NCBI RefSeq assembly: GCF_013149275.1
Contig: NZ_JABGNA010000013.1
Coordinates: 1-64,000 of the forward strand
Direction: 5' to 3'
Length of the DNA stretch: 64,000 nucleotides
DNA from: Mucilaginibacter sp. SG564
GTDB lineage: Bacteria > Bacteroidota > Bacteroidia > Sphingobacteriales > Sphingobacteriaceae
Shown: positions 16,407 to 24,550 of the stretch, in pieces
Layout: each line of letters opens with the position of its first letter
How positions within the stretch are numbered: the first letter of the stretch is position 1
Notes under the pieces: generated by a model
Databases searched by the model: none
What the model was told of the DNA's origin: nothing
What the model saw: the letters and a program-made list of their open reading frames with translations, nothing else
Made by a program: the position numbers and the translations under genes

Positions 16407-17810
16407 TTATTTACGTATCCGGGTATAAATAATGTTTAATTTGATCTTATATGGAGAGGTCTTATCGCTCCCAACCAGAACGGCACGGGCAGCCGTTTGT
16501 ACACTCGGACTAATACCAGTAGTGCCTACACTGCTACCGCTTATAGTAGTAATTTCGGTAGTATCAATCGGAGCGATAAAAGTTCCGTAGTCAACTGTTT
16601 TTTTACGTATCAAATCCTGAACATAAGCCGTTACTAAGAAATGATACTCCTTCTTGGTTTTATCGTACCTGCCTCCAAACGAAGATATTTGATTACGTGA
16701 GTCGGCTGGTGAAGCATCCTGTATATAGGTTCGTTGGTGAGCTATATCCAATTGGTACATCGTTAACTTTGGCAACGGTGCATAAGGTATACCCGAATTA
16801 GGCTGAGGGGTAATAACCAGCTCGGCCCGGTTAAGCACAATAGAATCCGGATTAAATTTATCAAGACCAGGGAAGCTTACCTTAGCCCGTAATCCGGCCA
16901 ATCCTTGCAGATAGAATGTATTTTGCGAGTTCACCTTGTCATCTAAAGCTGCCTGAATAGCCGTTGGATAGGGCTTAGGATACCTAATTTCGGCACTATG
17001 TGATACAAAAGGTAAAGTTACTGTAGCGGTATCAATTGTTGAACCATTAACTGCTTTATAAAATACATCTAACCTTGAAGAGTCAAGTGCCAATTGCATA
17101 ATACCTCCTGCATCAGTAGCCTGCCCTTTACTCAAAGTTATATATAAACCCTTAACCGCATTTTGAAAAAGCAATGTAGAGGCTAATTGTGACCCATTTG
17201 CATTAAACAGGTTACTGTATATGAACGCTTTGCTAAAAGGTATACGTACCTGCGGCCCAACCTTTTGTATAGTATCAACCTTGCCTGTTCTTATATTAGC
17301 AATAGTTACACTATCATGGGTGCGTGCGGTAAATGTTCTTGTACCTAGCGCAGTTCCCATATTCACTTGCCAGCGTTTGGTATTATAATAAGTTTGCACA
17401 GCCGCTTTTTCTGCCAACTGATAAACATTGGCAGTATAACGTGTGGCAACTGAATCGCCATAGAATCCATTAGCATATCGTAACACAAGTACTACTGAAT
17501 CAATAGTCAATGTACCTGCGGGTACTGTATAAGCCGCATCATTTGGCAACGAAAGCCCAAGGGCTACATTTGAGGTAATAGTACCAAATGTAGGATCAGA
17601 AAAATTACCAAGTGGTGTTTTTGCTAATCCAGACGTTACTGCCGTAGAATCAACTTCTGTACGGATAATGATATTGGTATCCACAACCAGGCTACCATTG
17701 ATCTGGTTATTTGGATCGATACCCAAGCCTATCCCATCCTGCCGTTTACAACTATTAAAAATAAAAAGACTTATTAACAGGGTCAATAAGTCTAATCTTA
17801 AAAATTTCAT
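16407..17810 (-). CDS. DUF4270 lipoprotein
   Basis: A 467-residue exported lipoprotein; hydrophobic leader followed by the lipobox FNSC, with Cys21 the lipidated residue. The region 'NIIIRTEVDSTAVTSGL' and 'PLGNFSDPTFGTITSN' matches the DUF4270 family, which is widespread in Sphingobacteriales and usually sits beside the GT5-like gene and panC as here. The mature part is beta-rich. Function is unknown. It starts 15 bases after the stop of the GT5-like gene on the same strand, so the two probably form one operon. Confidence 0.85.
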   Translation of the reverse strand: MKFLRLDLLTLLISLFIFNSCKRQDGIGLGIDPNNQINGSLVVDTNIIIRTEVDSTAVTSGLAKTPLGNFSDPTFGTITSNVALGLSLPNDAAYTVPAGTLTIDSVVLVLRYANGFYGDSVATRYTANVYQLAEKAAVQTYYNTKRWQVNMGTALGTRTFTARTHDSVTIANIRTGKVDTIQKVGPQVRIPFSKAFIYSNLFNANGSQLASTLLFQNAVKGLYITLSKGQATDAGGIMQLALDSSRLDVFYKAVNGSTIDTATVTLPFVSHSAEIRYPKPYPTAIQAALDDKVNSQNTFYLQGLAGLRAKVSFPGLDKFNPDSIVLNRAELVITPQPNSGIPYAPLPKLTMYQLDIAHQRTYIQDASPADSRNQISSFGGRYDKTKKEYHFLVTAYVQDLIRKKTVDYGTFIAPIDTTEITTISGSSVGTTGISPSVQTAARAVLVGSDKTSPYKIKLNIIYTRIRK

Positions 17811-17825
17811 ATATAATATTAAAGA

Positions 17826-18650
17826 TTAAGCAACATGCACCAATTCGTCGTTGGTAATTTCGTCGTAAAAATTGTAATAATTTTCGAAATCTGCGGTAGA
17901 ATCAAATTCTAAAACCGATTTATTGCTGTTTTTAACATTATTTAACACATCTGCATCTATATTCTCGCTGCCTAAAACAATTCCGTCAGAGTACTGAATG
18001 GCCCCGGCATATAATGCAGAATTAGAACCTTCTTTATAAGCTTCAACGTGCTGTTCGGTCATGTTGCTCATTACAGCTTTTTGCGCGAAATCAGCATCTA
18101 ATTTCTCTTTAAAATCATTTTCGTAGATAGAATAAATGATCTTGGAGTTTTTAAAGGTTGGATCGTCTTTATACGTAGTTTTCAGGTACGCCGGAACCAA
18201 TGCACTTAACCAGCCGTGGCAGTGGATAATATCCGGTGCCCAGCCTAATTTCTTTACCGTTTCCAACGCGCCTTTACAGAAAAAGATCATTCTTTCATCG
18301 TTATCAGCATAAAACTTACCGTCTTTATCACCAAACACATGTTTACGCTGAAAATATTCCTCATTATCTAAAAAATACACCTGCATACGCGCCGCCGGGA
18401 TAGATGCTACTTTAATGATCAGCGGGTTATCATTATCGTTGATAATGATGTTCATTCCCGATAAACGGATCACTTCATGAAGTCTGTTCCTGCGCTCATT
18501 GATATTGCCAAAACGCGGCATAAGGATACGGATCTCGTAACCTTTCTCCTGCATAGCCTGCGGAAGTTGGCGTGTTATTTCAGCAATTTTTGTGAGTTCG
18601 AGAAAGGGAGACATTTCATGAGTTATAAACAAAAGCTTAGATTTACCCAT
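17826..18650 (-). CDS. Short glycogen/starch synthase-like protein (GT5 N-terminal domain only)
   Basis: A 274-residue protein resembling only the N-terminal half of glycogen synthase: 'KLLFITHEMSPFLELTKIAEITRQLPQAM' region at residues 5-33, 'YEIRILMPRFGNI' and 'PDIIHCHGWLSALVPAYLK'. The ADP-glucose-binding loop, K-T-G-G in true GlgA, is replaced by L-T-K-I, and the whole C-terminal GT-B domain with the catalytic Glu is missing, so it is unlikely to make glycogen. Start: ATG at 18650 is preferred over a GTG one codon earlier. It is divergent from panC and upstream of DUF4270. Confidence 0.75.
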   Translation of the reverse strand: MGKSKLLFITHEMSPFLELTKIAEITRQLPQAMQEKGYEIRILMPRFGNINERRNRLHEVIRLSGMNIIINDNDNPLIIKVASIPAARMQVYFLDNEEYFQRKHVFGDKDGKFYADNDERMIFFCKGALETVKKLGWAPDIIHCHGWLSALVPAYLKTTYKDDPTFKNSKIIYSIYENDFKEKLDADFAQKAVMSNMTEQHVEAYKEGSNSALYAGAIQYSDGIVLGSENIDADVLNNVKNSNKSVLEFDSTADFENYYNFYDEITNDELVHVA

Positions 18651-18698
18651 CACTTAATCAGTATTAAATATTTAAAGAAGTCAAAAAATTTGAGTCTG

Positions 18699-18729
18699 CA
18701 AATATAAGCATTATTATATGAACTGTCAA
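18699..18729 (-). promoter_or_regulatory. Promoter for the GT5-like / DUF4270 operon
   Basis: On the minus strand a TTG at 18729-18727 is followed after 20 bases by TATATTTG (18706-18699), which fits the Bacteroidetes -33/-7 arrangement. The leader would be about 45 bases. Confidence 0.6.
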
Positions 18730-18803
18730 CGAATTACGCAAGTAACTTTTGGTATTTTTTATACAAATGCACACCTTTACCAAAATTTGTAATAACTTTT
18801 ACG

Positions 18804-19634
18804 TTGAAGATATTTACCACCAAAAATGAAATAGCTCAGTATTTCACCTCTAAACAAGGCAAAATAGTAGGCTTCGTTCCCACCATGGGCGCCCTCCATC
18901 AGGGCCACATATCATTAATTAAACAAGCACAGCAAAATAGCGATGAAGTAGTTTGCAGCATTTTTGTAAACCCTACGCAGTTCAACGATCCTAAAGATCT
19001 TGAAAAATACCCCAGACCCATAGCTGCCGACATTGCCATGCTTGAACAAAACGGCTGTGATGTACTGTTTAACCCTACGGCTAATGAAATGTATGATAAT
19101 AATGAGAAATGGCATTTAGACATTGGCGATCTGGAGTATTTATTGGAAGGCAAATTCAGACCAGGACATTACCAGGGCGTTACGCAGGTAGTTTATAAAC
19201 TCTTTAACATCGTTAAGCCCGATCTTGCTTTTTTTGGGCAAAAGGACTATCAGCAATTTATGGTGATCAGTAAAATGGTAGACCTCCTGCACATGCCTGT
19301 TCAATTGATCATGTGCCCCATTCAACGTGAAATTGATGGATTAGCCATGAGCTCAAGAAATATCCATTTAACCCCTTATGATCGCGAACACGCGCTTATA
19401 CTGTCAAAAACCTTAAATTGGGTAAAAACTCATTTTGACGCTGGCAGTATCCCTCAAATCAAACAGGAAGCCGAAACTATGATCAATAACGAACCGGGCA
19501 TCGAACTGGAATATTTTGAGATAGTTGATGGCAAAACACTGAACACTGCAAATGCTGATACCAGAACTATAGTAGCCCTTGTTGCCGCCCGGGCAGGCAA
19601 AACAAGACTGATAGATAATATATTAATTGGCTGA
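18804..19634 (+). CDS. panC: Pantothenate synthetase
   Basis: A 276-residue cytoplasmic enzyme joining pantoate and beta-alanine with ATP to make pantothenate. Signature motifs are 'GFVPTMGALHQGHISLI' (nucleotide-binding HxGH-type), 'VSIFVNPTQFNDPKDLEKYP', 'FFGQKDYQQ' and 'AMSSRNIHL'. The start codon is TTG at 18804: the frame is closed just upstream by a stop, and the next in-frame Met is inside the active-site motif. The product's partner substrate, beta-alanine, comes from panD at 19.8 kb. Confidence 0.95.
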   Translation: MKIFTTKNEIAQYFTSKQGKIVGFVPTMGALHQGHISLIKQAQQNSDEVVCSIFVNPTQFNDPKDLEKYPRPIAADIAMLEQNGCDVLFNPTANEMYDNNEKWHLDIGDLEYLLEGKFRPGHYQGVTQVVYKLFNIVKPDLAFFGQKDYQQFMVISKMVDLLHMPVQLIMCPIQREIDGLAMSSRNIHLTPYDREHALILSKTLNWVKTHFDAGSIPQIKQEAETMINNEPGIELEYFEIVDGKTLNTANADTRTIVALVAARAGKTRLIDNILIG

Positions 19635-19637
19635 GTG

Positions 19638-19767
19638 TTCATAGTTGATGGTTCATCGATCATAGTAAAAAATATGTAATTTACTATGCCACTATGTTTT
19701 GCTACGCGTTAATCTACATCTAATTGTAAATTCTCCGCTATGAACCATCAACCATTAACTATGAACT
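19638..19767. repeat. Heptad-phased palindrome between panC and panD
   Basis: Left arm 19638-19665 is four heptamers of the type TTCATAG/TTGATGG; right arm 19740-19767 is four heptamers of the type ATGAACC/ATCAACC, the reverse complement pattern. About 75 AT-rich bases lie between. It resembles the array after tadA. Confidence 0.8.
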
Positions 19768-19787
19768 TCTAATCGACTAATTATTCC

Positions 19788-19795
19788 TAACTTTG
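19788..19795 (+). promoter_or_regulatory. Promoter -7 element directly before panD
   Basis: TAACTTTG fits TAnnTTTG; only four bases separate it from the ATG, so the message would be leaderless or nearly so. panD is thus not simply co-transcribed with panC. Confidence 0.6.
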
Positions 19796-19799
19796 CACC

Positions 19800-20150
19800 A
19801 TGATTATTGAAGTATTAAAGTCCAAACTTCACCGGGTTAAGGTAACACAGGCCGAATTGAATTACGTGGGCAGTATTACAATCGACGAAGATCTGATCGA
19901 GGCAGCCAATATTATACCTAACGAAAAGGTGCAGATTGTAAATAATAATAACGGCGCCCGGTTTGAAACTTATGTAATAAAAGGCGAACGCGGCAGCGGA
20001 ACTGTATGCCTTAACGGAGCCACTGCTCGTTTAGCTCAGGTTGGCGACATTGTGATCATCATGTCATACGCTTATATGGAGGCTGAAGAAGCCCGTTCTT
20101 ATGAACCTATATTGATATTCCCGGATTCAGACAATAAGTTGATCAAGTAA
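19800..20150 (+). CDS. panD: Aspartate 1-decarboxylase
   Basis: A 116-residue pyruvoyl-dependent enzyme making beta-alanine from aspartate. The proenzyme is cut between Gly24 and Ser25 in 'NYVGSITIDEDL', Ser25 becoming the pyruvoyl group; 'KLHRVKVTQAELNY' before it and 'GERGSGTVCLNGATARL' after it are typical. Length is normal. It supplies panC with beta-alanine for coenzyme A synthesis. Confidence 0.95.
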   Translation: MIIEVLKSKLHRVKVTQAELNYVGSITIDEDLIEAANIIPNEKVQIVNNNNGARFETYVIKGERGSGTVCLNGATARLAQVGDIVIIMSYAYMEAEEARSYEPILIFPDSDNKLIK

Positions 20151-20301
20151 ACCCATTTTTTGCAAATCCCCCCTTTCTTAACTCCTGGTAAAAAGGATCC
20201 ATGTATCTTATTGCTTAAATTTTCCACTCTCACGCCTCCGATCAAACATACAACCACTTAAAAGCACGATTCTATCTGGCTAACATCGCATGATATTACC
20301 T

Positions 20302-20352
20302 ATTAATTAAATTTTATTAATGTAAACTTGACATTAATAAAATTTAATTAAT
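20302..20352. repeat. Perfect 22-bp AT-rich inverted repeat
   Basis: Arms 20302-20323 and 20331-20352 are exact reverse complements, with a seven-base loop 'aaacttg'. It begins 152 bases after panD and ends 126 bases before the glycosidase start. It could be an operator, a cruciform or an AT-rich terminator. The rest of the gap 20151-20477 shows nothing recognisable. Confidence 0.85.
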
Positions 20353-20477
20353 ATCTTTATAAAGCAACCAGAACAATCCTTTGTCCTCGTGGCCAACACA
20401 TCTGACTTAGTTATCACAACGCCGGGTAATAATTTCAGGTTATACCAATTTGAACCAATTAAACTAAATCTTATACT

Positions 20478-23400
20478 ATGAAACAGGTATGTTTTATTCG
20501 CCTTGCTCTGCAGCAGAATCTCCAAAAACTATTCACTGCTTTATTCATGACTCTGCTACTTTTCATTACGCAAGCAGCATTTGCACAGGCAGTATGGACT
20601 GAAGCAGAATCGGGCACAACATCCAATGGCGCGGCTATACAGGCCAATAGCAGTAGTTCTGGCGGTCAGCAGGTGGGTAATCTTGGTGGCCCGTCAAACG
20701 GCACGGTGACCATCCCTATTAATGCAACTACTGCCGGCCAGTATACCTTATCCATCAACTACCTGACAGCCGATTCGCGTAACCTATACGTAACCGTAAA
20801 CAATGATGCAGCTGTTATAATAGCCTGCAATTCGGGTAGCTGGAGCACTGTAGCAACTGCTACCCTGGTCATTAATTTACAGACTGGCACCAATACCATA
20901 AAACTCAATAACAATGCCCTGCAATGGGCCCCAAATGTAGACCGGATAGGTATTGCGCCCATTTTTTACGAAGCTGAAGCCGGTACATTAGCTGGAGGGG
21001 CCAATGTACAGTCGTGCCCGTCCTGTTCGGGCACATCTATGGTGGGCAACCTGGGCACAGGATCTGTAACCAATACAGTGAATGTAAGTGCAGCCGGCAA
21101 TTATATACTGACTGTTTATTACGCCACTCAGGACCCGCGCTCATTTTTTGTATCGGTTAATAATGCAACTGCAACAGAGTTAGCATGCGTTCCGTCAGGC
21201 GGGTGGACTACTGTTGCAACGGCCACATTAACTGTAGCACTAAATGCTGGCAATAACACCATTACCTTAAACAACCCGGGCTGGTACGCTCCTAATGCCG
21301 ATAAATTAAGCTTAGCAACAATACCGGCTATCACAAAAAATATAAACTTTGCGCCCAACAGTCGTATCGAATATGATTTGACTACAGGTAAATACAATGT
21401 CTATTTCAACGGTACCAAAGTTATTACCGATGCGTATGCTACAGCGCAATCAAACAACTCATACTCAAGCTTAAATTATACTACCCGCACGTATAGTACC
21501 ACACCAGTTTCCGATGGCTTGGGTTCGGGAACAAAACATATTATATCATTAACGGGCAGCGGCCTTATACCCATGCAACAAATATTTTATGTGTATAACA
21601 ACCGCAGCTATTTTTATACCGAAGTTGTGTTGAATGGTACAGGAGCCAATTGCTACGGCATGGCACCATTGGTATCCAATAATGTTGTTTTACCCGTGAG
21701 CGGCGATAACCGGGTATTAAAATCGCCTTTTGATAATGATACTTTTATTTCATATGATGCGCAATCATTAGGCAGTTCGGTAAATGTTACCAGCTCAGAG
21801 GTCAGCGCTTTGTATGACAATAACAGTCGCAACGGATTGGTTTTAGGCTCTATAGAACACAGTAACTGGAAAACCGGGGTACTTGTAGCGGGCTCTGGTG
21901 GTAACACTTTATCACAATTAAATCTTTTCGGAGGTTTTACCAATGTTAATATTACACGCGATGTGCGTGGACATGGCTGGGTTGGTGTCGGTTCAACCAC
22001 CTGCAAATCACCCAAAATGATGGTTGGTTTTTTTAGTGACTGGCGCGATGGCATGGAAGAGTACGGCAAATCAAACCGGATAGCCGAGCCACCATATATT
22101 TTTAATTGGACCCTGCCTACACCATTTGGCTGGAACAGCTGGGGAGCGATACAAAGCAGCCTCAACCTCACCAATGCCAAGGGTGTAGTTGATTTCTTCG
22201 CTAATAACCTAACCGGTTTCCGGAATGGCAATACAGCTTATATTGATCTTGACTCCTACTGGGATAACCTGAATGACAGCGAACTGAAGCAATTTGCAGA
22301 TTATGCTAAAAGCAAAGGACTAACTCCCGGGGTTTATTGGGCTCCGTTTGTCGATTGGGGCAAAAGCAGTCGTACGGTTGAGGGCAGCACCTATAACTAT
22401 ACCGATATCTGGGCAAAAGAAAACGGCGCATATCATGATCTCGATGGATGTCGCGCTTTGGATCCTACCCATCCTGGCACCAAGCAACGGATCGCTTATA
22501 TGATTGGGCGCTTTAAAACCGCGGGTTTCCAGATGATCAAGATAGATTTCCTCGGGCATGCGGCTATAGAAGCCGATAACTATTATGACGGCAATGTACA
22601 TACCGGCATGCAGGCCTACAAACAGGGCATGGAATATCTTATCGATCAGCTTGCCGGGCAGATGCTGGTGTACGCGGCTATTTCGCCCAACCTGGCAACA
22701 GCCCGTTACGCGCATATGCGGCGGATAGCCTGCGATGCTTATTCATCAATAAACGATGCAAAATATACGCTTAACAGCACCAATTATGGCTGGTGGCAAA
22801 CGTATATGTACAACTTTATTGATGCAGATCACGAAGTTTTATCCACCGAAACATTAGGTACTAATCATATACGGGTTACTTCGGGAGTTATTACCGGCAC
22901 GGTAATTACAGGTGATAATTATTCAACAACCGGCCAATGGACAGGCCGGGCACAAACCCTTTTCCAAAACCAGGATGTATTGGATATTGCCCGCAATGGT
23001 GTAGCGTTCCGACCAGTTGATGGTAATACTGGTACGGGTACAAGTGAACAGTTTGCCCGCAAAATTGGCAATTATTTATACCTGGCAGTACTTAACTATG
23101 GTAGCGGTAGTAAATCCTACACAGTAAACTTTAGTCGTATAGGCTTACCCATCGGCACCTATGCCATGAAAGAATTATATACCGGCACTACATCAAACAT
23201 CAGCAATAACTCCATGAGCGTTACTGTTGGTGCTGCCGATGCAGCCATATATCGCATAACCGTTGGCGCAAGTACTATAGCCGATGTAAAAAACATCCAG
23301 ACCATTCCAGCTAAGCTGCAATCAACCACAAAGCTCTCGTTTTATCCCAATCCGGCAACCACTGTATTGCATTTAAATAACTCTATTGAGATAGCAGGGC

Positions 23401-23564
23401 TGCAACTTACCGAGTTCGGCACCGGGCATACAGTTAAAAAATTCTCGAACATTAATAATACCCACTACGAGCTTGACCTTAACGGCTTATCGCCAGGCTA
23501 TTACGTGATCAACGTAACCGATAATAAGGGTACAACCAAAGGCTACAAGATCTATAAATACTAA
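20478..23564 (+). CDS. Secreted alpha-galactosidase-like glycosidase with two CBM repeats and T9SS tag
   Basis: A 1028-residue exported enzyme. Order: signal peptide ending 'AAFAQ' (about 36), two similar CBM6/35-like beta-sandwich modules (about 38-160 and 163-283, each starting with an 'EAE' strand and a 'VGNLG' turn), a linker/beta domain, a (beta/alpha)8 catalytic domain (about 490-800) with 'PFGWNSWGAIQ', 'AYIDLDSYWDN' and 'MIKIDFLGHA', where Asp690 is the likely nucleophile as in GH27/GH36 enzymes, then a C-terminal beta domain and a type IX secretion sorting domain (about 950-1028, 'SFYPNPATTVLHL'). Substrate is probably an alpha-linked sugar in plant or microbial polysaccharide; linkage is unknown. 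It stands alone rather than in a Sus-type locus. Confidence 0.8.
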   Translation: MKQVCFIRLALQQNLQKLFTALFMTLLLFITQAAFAQAVWTEAESGTTSNGAAIQANSSSSGGQQVGNLGGPSNGTVTIPINATTAGQYTLSINYLTADSRNLYVTVNNDAAVIIACNSGSWSTVATATLVINLQTGTNTIKLNNNALQWAPNVDRIGIAPIFYEAEAGTLAGGANVQSCPSCSGTSMVGNLGTGSVTNTVNVSAAGNYILTVYYATQDPRSFFVSVNNATATELACVPSGGWTTVATATLTVALNAGNNTITLNNPGWYAPNADKLSLATIPAITKNINFAPNSRIEYDLTTGKYNVYFNGTKVITDAYATAQSNNSYSSLNYTTRTYSTTPVSDGLGSGTKHIISLTGSGLIPMQQIFYVYNNRSYFYTEVVLNGTGANCYGMAPLVSNNVVLPVSGDNRVLKSPFDNDTFISYDAQSLGSSVNVTSSEVSALYDNNSRNGLVLGSIEHSNWKTGVLVAGSGGNTLSQLNLFGGFTNVNITRDVRGHGWVGVGSTTCKSPKMMVGFFSDWRDGMEEYGKSNRIAEPPYIFNWTLPTPFGWNSWGAIQSSLNLTNAKGVVDFFANNLTGFRNGNTAYIDLDSYWDNLNDSELKQFADYAKSKGLTPGVYWAPFVDWGKSSRTVEGSTYNYTDIWAKENGAYHDLDGCRALDPTHPGTKQRIAYMIGRFKTAGFQMIKIDFLGHAAIEADNYYDGNVHTGMQAYKQGMEYLIDQLAGQMLVYAAISPNLATARYAHMRRIACDAYSSINDAKYTLNSTNYGWWQTYMYNFIDADHEVLSTETLGTNHIRVTSGVITGTVITGDNYSTTGQWTGRAQTLFQNQDVLDIARNGVAFRPVDGNTGTGTSEQFARKIGNYLYLAVLNYGSGSKSYTVNFSRIGLPIGTYAMKELYTGTTSNISNNSMSVTVGAADAAIYRITVGASTIADVKNIQTIPAKLQSTTKLSFYPNPATTVLHLNNSIEIAGLQLTEFGTGHTVKKFSNINNTHYELDLNGLSPGYYVINVTDNKGTTKGYKIYKY

Positions 23565-23568
23565 TAAA

Positions 23569-23610
23569 TTAAAGGGGACATGTTCATAAAACATATCCCC
23601 TTTAATTTTA
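23569..23610 (+). terminator. Terminator after the glycosidase
   Basis: AAAGGGGA-catgtt...-TCCCCTTT stem followed by a T-rich run; lies between convergent genes and can serve both. Confidence 0.85.
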
Positions 23611-23634
23611 TCAAAACAATTTGTAAATGATTAA

Positions 23635-24159
23635 CTACTGCCGATCCGCACCAATGCCGAGCGATAGTTTCAGGCTTACATCTACATCATTAGCTTTACG
23701 TAATTTGTAAACCATCCTGATACGTACACTGGGTTGCCGAACCAATTCGTCAAGAAAGTGTGAATTATCAATATCCAGTACAATACTGTTACCCGAGGTA
23801 GCAGCAATATCTTTCCTTATGGCTACCATTACTTCATCACTCCCGTCGGCCTTAGCCATATATACCCGCAATGAAGCAATATTACCAATGTTATAGTTAG
23901 CTGGCTCTTTTGATTCCAGTTTGGCCGATACCGTGCGTACCTCACTTATTTTGCCTGCATTATTGCCATCCCTGGTAAAATCCTGGTCAAAACTATTGGC
24001 GGTACTTATAGCAGTATGGGGCTCACCTATACTTGCTGATGCCGGGATTGCTATATTGGCTGTATATGGGAAAGTTCCTTTTACAACACGTTGCATCATA
24101 GCGCAGCTTCCAAAAAACAAGATTGAAGCAAGCAAAATAAATGTAAGTTTCTTCATCAT
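23635..24159 (-). CDS. Lipoprotein of unknown function
   Basis: A 174-residue predicted lipoprotein; hydrophobic leader and lipobox FGSC give Cys19 as the lipidated residue. The mature part is beta-rich with a segment 'TFPYTANIAIPASASIGEP' near residue 33 and a Lys/Arg-Val pattern near the end 'VRIRMVYKLRKANDVDVSL'. I do not recognise the family; it looks like a small beta-sandwich surface or periplasmic protein. Convergent with the glycosidase gene and separated by a shared terminator. Confidence 0.65.
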   Translation of the reverse strand: MMKKLTFILLASILFFGSCAMMQRVVKGTFPYTANIAIPASASIGEPHTAISTANSFDQDFTRDGNNAGKISEVRTVSAKLESKEPANYNIGNIASLRVYMAKADGSDEVMVAIRKDIAATSGNSIVLDIDNSHFLDELVRQPSVRIRMVYKLRKANDVDVSLKLSLGIGADRQ

Positions 24160-24429
24160 TTTAATTCAGATGGTTGACCGGTAAGCTACGGATAAAAATT
24201 CTGCGATTCCCATACGCGGGTATCGGCTTAAAATTCGGTATAATTTACCGTAAAATCTGGTAAAAACACAATATATGCAGGTTTTGAACTGGTTTATCGC
24301 AACAATATTTAAAAATACATTTTTTGCATTTAAAAAAACATTTTAGCGCATGAAAAGCAATGTAAAATCGGACTACAGAAGCTTTCTGAAATTTTGTAAA
24401 AAAATACCAAAAAAAGTTTAACAAAAACA

Positions 24430-24437
24430 TATCTTTG
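24430..24437 (+). promoter_or_regulatory. Promoter -7 element for carB
   Basis: TATCTTTG fits the consensus and predicts a leader of about 110 bases. The leader opens with a hairpin CCCGAC/GTCGGG (24441-24458). Upstream, 24160-24429 is very AT-rich with nothing else recognisable. Confidence 0.5.
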
Positions 24438-24513
24438 CACCCCGACACTGAGGTCGGGATTTCTCGCCTTCAGTGCATAGGAAAAATCGTTTACGGGCCT
24501 TAAAAAGCCTTTA

Positions 24514-24541
24514 ACTTTTGACTTAGAACTTTTGACTTAAA
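24514..24541 (+). repeat. Heptad repeat in the carB leader
   Basis: Four head-to-tail heptamers, alternating ACTTTTG with ACTTAGA or ACTTAAA, end nine bases before the carB ATG. This is the only heptad array that lies inside a probable leader. Confidence 0.75.
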
Positions 24542-24550
24542 AAAAGCCCT

